From Nonomuraea typhae (GTDB lineage: Bacteria; Actinomycetota; Actinomycetes; Streptosporangiales; Streptosporangiaceae), in assembly GCF_009760925.1 (NCBI RefSeq), contig NZ_VRLV01000001.1, positions 1-64,000 on the forward strand: 64,000 bases of DNA. The letters run 5' to 3'. Shown here one piece after another: positions 49,387 to 57,242 of this stretch. The position numbers and the translations under genes were made by a program. How positions within the stretch are numbered: the first letter of the stretch is position 1; each line of letters begins with the position of its first letter. Below the pieces are notes generated by a model, which searched no databases, was not told the DNA's origin, and worked only from the letters and a program-made list of their open reading frames with translations.

Positions 49387-51020
49387 TCCTCCCTGGCACC
49401 GCGTTCGGTGATGTGGCCGGAGCGGAGGTCGGCTTCCACTTCCGCCCGGGGGCGGTCGTGGGGAGGGCCGATGCCGCCGCCGCCCGTGGTTTCGACGATG
49501 AAGGACTCCCCGGCCAGGAAAAGGACGTTGTTGACCTTGGCGGCCAGGCGTTCCAGGGTGCCGTCGGCCCGGCGTTTGTAGAAGCCGCCCACCCGGCCGG
49601 GCAGGCCGCCGGCGCGGCCCGGGGGAGGCAGGCGGAGGCGGTCGCCGCGGGTGGTCACGTGGCAGTCGGCCAGGAAGCGGTAGACGGTGCGGGTGCCCAG
49701 GCCGCCGCGCCAGCGGCCTGGGCCGCCGGAGTCCGGGATGGTCTCCACCGCCTCGACGACCAGGGGGCAGCGGGATTCCACCGGCTCGGCCTGGGGGACG
49801 GAGTTGCGGCCCAGGCCGAAGTGGACACCGGTGGCGTCGGGGCCGTCCAGGCCGTGGCGGGCGCCCACGCCGCCGAAGTCGTAGGCCAGGTGGATCCAGT
49901 AGGGAGCGCCCACGGCGGCGATCGAGAACGGCTGCAGGATGCCGCTCGCCGCGATCGCCCGCTCGGGCAGCGCGGCCGACAGGGCGGCGAAGACGGCCTC
50001 CATGGCGGCGTAGATCGGGACGTAACGGCCGCCGCACGGGTAGGGGGAGCGGGCGTTCAGCAGGGAGCCCTCGGGCAGGCGGATGTCCAGGGCGCGCAGG
50101 CAGCCTTCGTTCATCGGGATGGCCGGGTCCAGGAAGCAGCGCACCGCGAAGACGGCGGCGGCCAGCGACTGCGAGGCGGAGGCGTTGATCGCGGCGGGGA
50201 CCTGGGGGCCGGTTCCGGCGAAGTCCAGGATCGCCGCCTCACCGGTCAGGGTGACGGTCACCCGGACGTGGTGCGGGGTGGCGGGGTCGTGGCCGTCGTC
50301 GTCGATGGGGTAGGAGGCGGTGTAGGCGCCCGGCGGGAGGCCGGCCAGGGCGGTTCTCGTCCTGGTCTCGGTGTGGTCCAGGTAGGCGTCGACGGCCGTG
50401 GACAGGCCCGCTTCGCCGTACTCCGCGATGAGGGCGCGCAGGCGGGCGGCGGCGACGGCGGTGCCGGCGATCAGCGCGCGGACGTCGCCCATGACCTTGT
50501 CAGGGGTGCGGCTGTTGGCCCGGAGGATGGCTTCGACCTGCGGGAGCACGCCGTCTGCCGTGGCCAGGAGGATGGGGGGCAGTTGCAGGCCCTCCAGGAA
50601 GATGTCGGTGGCCAGCGGGGCCATGCCGCCCGCCGACAGGCCGCCCAGGTCCGAGACGTGGATCATGGTGGCGGTGAAGTAGCGCGGGACGCCGCCGACG
50701 AACACCGGGCGGTACACCAGCAGGTCGTTGGTGTGGACGCCGCCCCGGTAGGCGTCGTTGAGCGCGTACACGTCGCCGTCGCGCATCACGGGGTGGTCCT
50801 TCAGCACCTCGGGGAGCGCGACCTTGAGCGCCATGCTGTTCATGAGCGTGGTAGCCGTCGAGTGGGCGATCAGGCGGCCGCCGGCGTCCAGGATGGCGGC
50901 GGAGGCGTCGGAGCCTTCGACGATGAACGTGGAGTAGGCCGAGCGGACCACCACGATGCCGGCCTCCTCCGCGGCCACGACCAGCGCGTGGTGGAGCACG
51001 TCGGCGGTCAGGTCCATCAT
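49326..51020 (-). CDS. Hydantoinase B / oxoprolinase-type subunit
   Basis: This 564-residue protein starts at ATG 51020, overlapping the hydantoinase A stop (ATGA). The HyuB pattern is strong: TADVLHHALVVAAEEAGIVV, RSAYSTFIVEGSDASAAILD, DGDVYALNDAYRGGVHTNDL, TATMIHVSDLGGLSAGGMAP and CGGRYVPIYAAMEAVFAALS. It pairs with HyuA to hydrolyse or carboxylate a cyclic amide or ketone using ATP. Family members include 5-oxoprolinase, N-methylhydantoinase and acetone/acetophenone carboxylases. Substrate undetermined. The C-terminal tail overlaps Uma2 and may be non-conserved. Confidence 0.92.
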   Translation of the reverse strand: MMDLTADVLHHALVVAAEEAGIVVVRSAYSTFIVEGSDASAAILDAGGRLIAHSTATTLMNSMALKVALPEVLKDHPVMRDGDVYALNDAYRGGVHTNDLLVYRPVFVGGVPRYFTATMIHVSDLGGLSAGGMAPLATDIFLEGLQLPPILLATADGVLPQVEAILRANSRTPDKVMGDVRALIAGTAVAAARLRALIAEYGEAGLSTAVDAYLDHTETRTRTALAGLPPGAYTASYPIDDDGHDPATPHHVRVTVTLTGEAAILDFAGTGPQVPAAINASASQSLAAAVFAVRCFLDPAIPMNEGCLRALDIRLPEGSLLNARSPYPCGGRYVPIYAAMEAVFAALSAALPERAIAASGILQPFSIAAVGAPYWIHLAYDFGGVGARHGLDGPDATGVHFGLGRNSVPQAEPVESRCPLVVEAVETIPDSGGPGRWRGGLGTRTVYRFLADCHVTTRGDRLRLPPPGRAGGLPGRVGGFYKRRADGTLERLAAKVNNVLFLAGESFIVETTGGGGIGPPHDRPRAEVEADLRSGHITERGAREDYSSSASTSTPGSKATSKGA

Positions 51021-52975
51021 GTCCGCTCCAGGAGTACGGCTCCCGCCGCGTCCGGCCGGGCCTGCCAGCCGGGCGGGATGACGATCGTGGCCTCCGGGTC
51101 CTCGACGACGGCGGGGCCGGTGAGCCGGGTGAACGCGCGGCTGGTGTGCACGGGGACCTGCGCCGGGCCCGCCTCCGGGAGGTGGATCGTCCTGGTCGCG
51201 GGGGGCCGCGGGTCCGGCGGTCCGGGCCTCAGGGGCGGGGCGGGTTCGGGGTGCGTCACCCGGACGCGGTAGCTGACGTGTTCGATCTCGCCTTGCTGCG
51301 CCACGCCGTACACCTGGGCATATTTCGTGAAGAATCCGGTGGGCAGGTCGTCCCACTCCACGGTCAGCTCGTGGGCCTGGCCGCGGAAGCGGGCGTCCAC
51401 CAGGCGGGTGACGCGCAACGCCGACAGCGGGAGGCCCAGGTCGTGCGCCGCCTCGCCGGCCAGCGCGCGGAAGATCTCCTCCGGGGCGGCGGCGTGCAGC
51501 GCCGAGCGCACCCGTTCGGTGGCCGGCACCGCCGACAGCAGCCCGGCGGCCGAGGCGACGCCGCAGTGCGCCGGGACCAGAACCCGGCCGATGCCGAAGC
51601 GCTCGGCGACCCGGCAGGCGTGCATGGGGCCCGCCCCGCCGAAGGCCACCAGCGTGAACCCGCGCGGGTCGATGCCGCGCTGCACGGTGACCACGTGCAC
51701 CGCCGACGCCATCGACGCGCACACGATCTCGTGTACGGCCAGCGCCGCCTCCTCGACCGGCACCCCGAGCGGCCCGGCGACGTGCTCCAGCGCCTTGACC
51801 GCCAGCGGCCGCGACAGGGGCATGGAGGCCGACGACAGGTATCCGAGCACGAGGTTGGCGTCGGTCACCGTGGGCTCGGCGCCGCCGCGGGCGTAGCAGG
51901 CGGGACCGGGGGAGGAGCCGGCCGAGCGGGGACCCACGCGCAGGACGCCGGCCGCGTCCACCCAGGCGATGCTGCCGCCCCCGGCGCCGACCTCGGCCAG
52001 GTCGATGGCCGGGGTCTTGATGGGGACGCCGGTGCCGGCGCGGCGCCCGCCGAAGCTGCCCTTGCCGCCCACGTGGAACTCGCGGGTCAGGCTGGGGACG
52101 CCGTCGCGCACCAGGCATGCCTTGGCCGTGGTGCCGCCCATGTCGAAGGAGATGACCGCGGGCAGCCCGGTCGCGGCGGCGGCCAGGACGCCGGCGGCGG
52201 GGCCGGACTCGATCGTGGCCACGGCGCGGCGGGCGGCGAGGTCGGCCGAGATGACGCCGCCGCCGGAGTCCATGACGTGCACGGGCGCGTCGATGCCCAG
52301 CTCCAGAAGACTGCCACGCAATCTGCCCAAATATCCGGACATGAGGGGGCCCACGTACGCGGACATGATCGTGGTCGTGGCCCGTTCGTACTCGCGGATC
52401 TCCGGCCAGATCTCGCTGGAGACGGCCACACCGGGCACGTGCTCGCGCAGGATCCGGGCCACGAGGCGCTCGTGGCCGGGGTTGGCGTAGGAGTGCAGCA
52501 GGCAGACCGCGGCCGAGGTGATGCCGCGGGCGGCGATCTCCCGCGCGGCCCGCCGTACCGAGTCCTCGTCGAGGGGGGTCAGGACGGAGCCGTCGCTGGA
52601 GACGCGCTCGGTCACCTCGAAGCAGTCCTCGGCGGCGACCGGCGGGGGCGGCGGGGTGAAGCGCAGGTCGTAGCGGTCCTCCTCGACGCGGGCGTAGCGG
52701 CCGAGGGGGATCATCGAGCGGAAGCCGCGGGTGGTGACGTAGGCGACGCGCACGCCCTTGCGCTCCAGGATGGCGTTGGTGGCCAGTGTGGTCGCGTGGA
52801 CGACCCTGGTGACGGCGGCCGGGTCGGTCAGGACGTTGCGGATGCCTTGTGTCACGCCCGAGACCGGATCGTCATGCGTGCTGAGTACCTTGGCCACCGA
52901 GATCCGGCCGCCCGGGCCGCGCTGGACCACGTCGGTGAAGGTGCCGCCCACGTCCACGGCGATCACGTAGCTCAT
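51017..52975 (-). CDS. Hydantoinase A / oxoprolinase-type subunit
   Basis: This 652-residue protein is taken from ATG 52975 (MSYVIAVDVGGTFTDVV). The actin-fold ATPase motifs DVGGTFTD, HATTLATNAILERKGVRVAY and MDSGGGVISADLAARR are present. VISFDMGGTTAKACLVRDGV and GAGGGSIAWVDAAGVLRVGP are the second phosphate-binding elements. It is co-translated with HyuB. The ATG lies 22 bases from a CAAGCGCTTG operator, so it belongs to the same inferred regulon as the 41-kb genes. Confidence 0.93.
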   Translation of the reverse strand: MSYVIAVDVGGTFTDVVQRGPGGRISVAKVLSTHDDPVSGVTQGIRNVLTDPAAVTRVVHATTLATNAILERKGVRVAYVTTRGFRSMIPLGRYARVEEDRYDLRFTPPPPPVAAEDCFEVTERVSSDGSVLTPLDEDSVRRAAREIAARGITSAAVCLLHSYANPGHERLVARILREHVPGVAVSSEIWPEIREYERATTTIMSAYVGPLMSGYLGRLRGSLLELGIDAPVHVMDSGGGVISADLAARRAVATIESGPAAGVLAAAATGLPAVISFDMGGTTAKACLVRDGVPSLTREFHVGGKGSFGGRRAGTGVPIKTPAIDLAEVGAGGGSIAWVDAAGVLRVGPRSAGSSPGPACYARGGAEPTVTDANLVLGYLSSASMPLSRPLAVKALEHVAGPLGVPVEEAALAVHEIVCASMASAVHVVTVQRGIDPRGFTLVAFGGAGPMHACRVAERFGIGRVLVPAHCGVASAAGLLSAVPATERVRSALHAAAPEEIFRALAGEAAHDLGLPLSALRVTRLVDARFRGQAHELTVEWDDLPTGFFTKYAQVYGVAQQGEIEHVSYRVRVTHPEPAPPLRPGPPDPRPPATRTIHLPEAGPAQVPVHTSRAFTRLTGPAVVEDPEATIVIPPGWQARPDAAGAVLLERT

Positions 52976-52996
52976 CGGGTCCACCGTAGGTTGCCG

Positions 52997-53011
52997 AGCA
53001 AGCGCTTGTCT
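52997..53011. promoter_or_regulatory. CAAGCGCTTG-type operator, copy 4
   Basis: AGCAAGCGCTTGTCT contains the exact palindrome CAAGCGCTTG found at 41 kb. It lies 22 bases upstream of hydantoinase A, inside its presumed promoter, and 71 bases from the divergent gene at 53082. Confidence 0.75.
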
Positions 53012-53081
53012 ATGTGCCGGGACCTTGACTTATGCCGGGTGGTTGGGAGGCTTGTCCTAACAATTTCGTAGGGGAGCGGAG

Positions 53082-54542
53082 ATGGCGCGTCTCACAGCTC
53101 TGGCGGGCGCTGTGGCGGCGACCGGGATGGTCGCCGTGATGCTGCCCGGCCTGCCGGCCCTCGCCCATGAACACCCGAGCGGCATCACCGACCTGGTGAC
53201 GCCCGCGGTGGTCCGGGTCGAGGCGACGGCGCACGTGGAGATCACCCTGCTGGACCACATCGGCGATCTCGTGCACGTGGAACGTGCCTACGACATCCCG
53301 ATCGGCAAGGGCACCGGCCTCGTGGTGAATCCGGAGGGCGCCATCGTGACGCTCACCCGGATCGTGCAGAGCGCCGAGGACGTCCGCCTCTACGCCGCCA
53401 ACAAGGTCTTCTCCGAGCATCACAAGGTCAAGGTGCCGCTGGACTTCAAGCGGCACCGGCTCGACGACCCGCAGCTCGACCGGCACCTGCGCGACTGCTA
53501 CCCGCCCAAGCGGGCCACCGCCACGTGCCTCATCAACGTCACCCCCAGCATCACGATATTTCCGAACATCTCGCCGCCCGACCCCAAGGGCTTCGCCGCC
53601 GAGATCGTCAAGGCCGGCACGACCCCCGACAGCCCCGCCGTCCTCGTGCCCACCGGCCGCGCCGACGGCAGCGCCGGCATGCCCACCGCGCCCCTGGCCG
53701 ACAAGGTCCCCGACAAGCAGGGCTCGCCCACCAACGTGGCCGGCTTCCTCGGCCGCCCCGCGCCCAGGCTCCAGCACACCGTCGAGATCGCCCACCTGGG
53801 CCAGGGCGGCGCCGGAGCGGGCGGGCGCCCGTTCGCCGACCCGGAGAAGAAGGTCGACGAGCCCGTCAAGCTCGGCGGCCTGGCCGACAAGGGCATGCTC
53901 GGCGCCCCCGTCATCGGCGACAAGGACGGCCACGTCATCGGCATGCTCGTGGGCGGCGGCAAGGACGCCCGCATGATCGGCGTCAGGGAGATCACCGGGG
54001 CCCTCGCCGGCGCCGGCGTCACCCCGCGGCGCGGCGCCATCGACGCCAACTTCGAGGCCGCCCTCACCCGCTTCCACACGAAGTACTACACCCTCGCCGC
54101 CCCCGGCTTCCAGCGCGTGATGGAGCTCTACCCCGGCCACATCGTGGCCGGCGCCCACCTGAAGACCGCGCTGGCCAAACGCGGCACCGCCGAGGACGCC
54201 GGCACCAGGCAGGCGCCGGTGAACCAGGGCGGCTCGATGCCGCTGTGGCCGTTCATCGCGGCCGCGGGCGTGCTGTTCGTGGCCGCCGCCGCGGGCGCCG
54301 TCCTGCTGTGGCGGCGCCGCCGTACCCCTGAGCCGCCGCCGGCGGCGCCGCCCCCGATCGGCGGCGCGCTGCCACGCTTCGACGAGGGCTCCACCGAGAC
54401 GGTCGTGGTCCGGCGCGACCAGGCGCTGCAGCCCGCGCCAAACCCGGTCCTGACCGCCCCCGAGCAGCGCTACTGCACCGGCTGCGGCATGCGGCTCGGG
54501 CAGGGGCACCGCTTCTGCGGCTACTGCGGGCTGCCGACGTGA
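53082..54542 (+). CDS. Degenerate HtrA-like membrane protein with C-terminal zinc ribbon
   Basis: This 486-residue protein has a signal peptide (residues 1-28) and an extracytoplasmic domain with trypsin/HtrA topology: GKGTGLVVNPEGAIVTLTRI and DKGMLGAPVIGDKDGHVIGM. The positions of the catalytic His (usually TNAHVV) and Ser (usually GNSGGP) are occupied by TLTRIV and GMLGAP, so peptidase activity is excluded by these changes. One membrane helix lies at about 386-409. A cytosolic tail ends in a zinc ribbon (YCTGCGMRLGQ, FCGYCG). It is translationally coupled to the kinase that follows. Confidence 0.82.
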   Translation: MARLTALAGAVAATGMVAVMLPGLPALAHEHPSGITDLVTPAVVRVEATAHVEITLLDHIGDLVHVERAYDIPIGKGTGLVVNPEGAIVTLTRIVQSAEDVRLYAANKVFSEHHKVKVPLDFKRHRLDDPQLDRHLRDCYPPKRATATCLINVTPSITIFPNISPPDPKGFAAEIVKAGTTPDSPAVLVPTGRADGSAGMPTAPLADKVPDKQGSPTNVAGFLGRPAPRLQHTVEIAHLGQGGAGAGGRPFADPEKKVDEPVKLGGLADKGMLGAPVIGDKDGHVIGMLVGGGKDARMIGVREITGALAGAGVTPRRGAIDANFEAALTRFHTKYYTLAAPGFQRVMELYPGHIVAGAHLKTALAKRGTAEDAGTRQAPVNQGGSMPLWPFIAAAGVLFVAAAAGAVLLWRRRRTPEPPPAAPPPIGGALPRFDEGSTETVVVRRDQALQPAPNPVLTAPEQRYCTGCGMRLGQGHRFCGYCGLPT

Positions 54543-56047
54543 ACGACAGGTCGCTGATCGGGCAAGAGGTCGCCGGATACGTCATCGAGAACGTCGTCGG
54601 CAAGGGCGGCATGGCCGTGGTCTACCTCGCGCTGGACCCGCGGCTCGGCCGCCGGGTGGCGCTGAAGATCCTCAACCCGGTGCTCAGCGTGGACGACCGC
54701 TTCCGCCAGCGCTTCATCCTCGAATCGCGCACCGTCGCCAGCATCGAGCACCCCAACATCATCCCGATCTACGAGGCCAACGCCGACCCGTCGGGCGTGC
54801 TGTACATCGCCATGCGCTACGTCGACGGCTCCGATCTGCGCCGGTTCATCTACGACCGGGGGCCGCTCCCGGTGGCGCAGGTCAACATGATCTTCGCCCA
54901 GGTGGCCGCCGCGCTGGACGCCGCCCACGCCCACGACCTGATCCACCGCGACGTGAAGCCGGCCAACATCCTGATGGCCGGCGACCACGTCTACCTGACG
55001 GACTTCGGCATCACCAAGCACCGCACCTCGATCTCCGGGCTCACCCAGACCGACCAGTTCATCGGCACGCCTCGCTACATGTCGCCCGAGCAGATCAACA
55101 AGGAGACCGTGGACGGGCGCTGCGACCAGTACGCGCTGGCCTGCGTGGTCTACGAGGCGCTGACCGGGCGGCTGCCGTTCCAGCGGGACAACGACATCGC
55201 CCTGCTGTGGGCGCACCTGGCCGAGCAGCCCGCGCCGCTGTCGCAGGTACGACCGGACCTGCCGCTGGAGGTGGACGGCGTCATGGCCAGGGCGCTGGCC
55301 AAGTCGCCCGACCAGCGCTACCCGAGCTGCACCGCGTTCGTGGCCGCCCTCCGGGACGCGATCAGCGGGCACGCCGCCGAGACCGCCCCGAGGACGCCGC
55401 CGGCCGTCTTCGCCGCCACCAGGCCCTCCCGGGTACGGCGGGGCGGCAAGCTGCCGATCGTGCTGGCGGCGCTGACCGCGGCGCTGGCCGCCCTGGTGCT
55501 GGTGGTGCTCTTGCTGGTGAACCAGCGGGGCGAGTCCTGGTCCAGGTACCAAAGCAGCGTCGCGGCCCCGCTGACCTTCGACTACCCGGCCGGCTGGATC
55601 GCCGTCACCCATGAGGACGTGTTCGCCGTGGTGTCGCCGCGGGCGGCGGAGTTCGAGGCGTTGTTCGTGTCGGGGGCCAACGCCGACTGGTCGCAGGTGG
55701 CGCCCATCATCGCCGCCGACCCGGCCGTCGCCTCGGGGGTCTACGCCCAGGTGTCGGACACCCTCGACGGCGTCGCCACCGCCGACCAGATGAAGTCCAC
55801 CCTGGAGGGCCTGCTGCCCGGCCAGGTGACCATCGCCAGGAACCCGGTGCAGGACCAGGCCGGCAGCAGCCCGGCCCGCAGCTTCCAGGGCACGCTCCAG
55901 GATCCCAAGGGAGCCTCCCGCCTGGGCTTCGTCGGCTACGTGGTGGAGCGGCCGGTCAAGCCGCTGCTCCTGCTGTACTTCTGCGCCCGCTCCACCTGCG
56001 ACGACGCCACCCACACCCGGGTACGGCAGAGCGTGCGGGTCAGCTAG
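54539..56047 (+). CDS. Transmembrane Ser/Thr protein kinase
   Basis: This 502-residue protein starts at GTG 54539, overlapping the previous stop by four bases. The kinase domain spans about 1-275: P-loop VVGKGGMAVVYLA, VALKIL, catalytic IHRDVKPANILM, DFG in YLTDFGITK and the activation loop/APE-like GTPRYMSPEQ. One membrane helix lies at about 303-326. The external domain of about 175 residues has two cysteines (FCARSTCDD) but no PASTA repeats. All catalytic residues are intact. The coupled pseudoprotease is probably its sensor partner or substrate. Confidence 0.93.
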   Translation: MNDRSLIGQEVAGYVIENVVGKGGMAVVYLALDPRLGRRVALKILNPVLSVDDRFRQRFILESRTVASIEHPNIIPIYEANADPSGVLYIAMRYVDGSDLRRFIYDRGPLPVAQVNMIFAQVAAALDAAHAHDLIHRDVKPANILMAGDHVYLTDFGITKHRTSISGLTQTDQFIGTPRYMSPEQINKETVDGRCDQYALACVVYEALTGRLPFQRDNDIALLWAHLAEQPAPLSQVRPDLPLEVDGVMARALAKSPDQRYPSCTAFVAALRDAISGHAAETAPRTPPAVFAATRPSRVRRGGKLPIVLAALTAALAALVLVVLLLVNQRGESWSRYQSSVAAPLTFDYPAGWIAVTHEDVFAVVSPRAAEFEALFVSGANADWSQVAPIIAADPAVASGVYAQVSDTLDGVATADQMKSTLEGLLPGQVTIARNPVQDQAGSSPARSFQGTLQDPKGASRLGFVGYVVERPVKPLLLLYFCARSTCDDATHTRVRQSVRVS

Positions 56048-56606
56048 GCCAGGTGCGCAGCGCGACGTCGAGCGTGTCCAGGATGCGTGCCCAGGAGGCG
56101 TCGGCGCTGCGCGGGTGGTGGCTGAAGCCGCCCGAGCGCTCCAGGCCGACGAAGCCGTGGAAGGTGCTGCCGAGCAGGCGGACCGCGTCGGTCTGGGCGG
56201 GTTCGGGCAGGGCGTAGCCGCGCAGGATGGCCCGCATCATCTCCGCGTGCCGTCCGGCGGCGCCGGCCCTGACGGTCTCCGGGTCGAGTTCGACCTGGGC
56301 GGCGGCGTATCTGCCCGGGTGCTCCCTGGCGTAGTCGCGGTAGGCGTTGGCGAAGGCGGCCAGCGCGTCCTTGCCGGCCCGCCCGGCCAGCGCGGCGGCG
56401 GCCCGGTCGGCGAGTTCGGCCAGGGCGAGCAGGGCCACCCGGACGCGTAGCTCGTGGGCGTTTCTGATGTGGGAGTACAGGCTGGCGTCCTTCACGCCGA
56501 AGCGGCGGGCCAGCTCGGAGACCGTCACGTTCTCCAGCCCGACCTCGTCGGCCAGGTCGGCCGCCGCTTCGGCGAGCCGTTCGACGGTCACTCCGGCTCG
56601 TGCCAT
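56040..56606 (-). CDS. TetR family regulator (WHG domain)
   Basis: This 188-residue protein has the TetR HTH (LAEAAADLADEVGLENVTVS, ELARRFGVKDASLYSHIRNA) and a C-terminal TetR_C_33-like domain with LLGSTFHGFVGLERSGGFSH. The inverted repeat TCCTAGG-GCT-CCTAGGA lies just upstream. It is divergent from the FBP-domain gene at 56685. Its stop overlaps the kinase stop by 8 bases (convergent). Confidence 0.9.
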   Translation of the reverse strand: MARAGVTVERLAEAAADLADEVGLENVTVSELARRFGVKDASLYSHIRNAHELRVRVALLALAELADRAAAALAGRAGKDALAAFANAYRDYAREHPGRYAAAQVELDPETVRAGAAGRHAEMMRAILRGYALPEPAQTDAVRLLGSTFHGFVGLERSGGFSHHPRSADASWARILDTLDVALRTWPS

Positions 56607-56618
56607 GCCGCCTCCTTT

Positions 56619-56635
56619 CCTAGGGCTCCTAGGAT
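56619..56635. promoter_or_regulatory. TetR operator candidate
   Basis: TCCTAGG-GCT-CCTAGGA is a perfect 7-base-arm inverted repeat 13 bases before the TetR start and 50 before the FBP-domain gene. CCTAGG is itself palindromic in each arm. Confidence 0.6.
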
Positions 56636-56684
56636 TCTACTTAATCATTTGTATCCCTGCCATAGGGGAAGTAGCTTCGATGCC

Positions 56685-57170
56685 ATGGACCCCATCACCG
56701 AGCGCGAGATCCGCGCGTCCTTCGTCAACTGCACCAAGGGCGAGGCCAAGCGGCTGGCCGTACCCCGTGACCTGGCCGAGCGGCCCTGGGCCGACCTCGA
56801 CTTCCTCGGCTGGCAGGACCTCGCCGCGCCCGCCCGCGCCTACCTCGTCGCCCGGCACGGCGACAGGCTGGTCGGGGTGGCGCTGCGCCGGGCGGCGCCC
56901 AACGCCGGGCACACGCGGCGCAGCCTGTGCTCGATCTGCCTGACCTCGCACTCCGGTGACGGCGTCTCGCTGCTGACGGCCCGGCGCGTCGGGGGTGACG
57001 GCAACTCGGTCGGCGCCTACATCTGCACCGACCTGGCCTGCTCGCTCTACCTGCGCGGCAAGAAGGACGCCGGCCCCGGCTCGCGCATCCACGAGTCGCT
57101 CACGCTCGACGAACTGGTCGCCAGGACGCGGGGGAATGTGGCCGGGTTCCTTCAGAAGGTGCTCGCCTGA
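56685..57170 (+). CDS. FBP-type (EF-G-binding) treble-clef zinc finger protein
   Basis: This 161-residue protein matches the actinobacterial FBP-domain pattern: REIRASFVNCTKGEAKRLAV, RPWADLDFLGWQDLAAPARA, SLCSICLTSHSGDGVSLLTA and GAYICTDLACSLYLRGKK. The CxxC and CxxxxC pairs form a treble-clef zinc site resembling the elongation-factor-G-binding domain of FusB-type proteins. A role in ribosome or EF-G rescue is inferred from that family, not shown here. It is divergent from a TetR gene and upstream of the DUF6421 operon by 72 bases. Confidence 0.85.
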   Translation: MDPITEREIRASFVNCTKGEAKRLAVPRDLAERPWADLDFLGWQDLAAPARAYLVARHGDRLVGVALRRAAPNAGHTRRSLCSICLTSHSGDGVSLLTARRVGGDGNSVGAYICTDLACSLYLRGKKDAGPGSRIHESLTLDELVARTRGNVAGFLQKVLA

Positions 57171-57242
57171 AGGGACTAGCGCTGCACCCCCACCCTTCGT
57201 GTATATTTTTCGTCAATAAGTGACTTTGGCAGGAGATATTTC

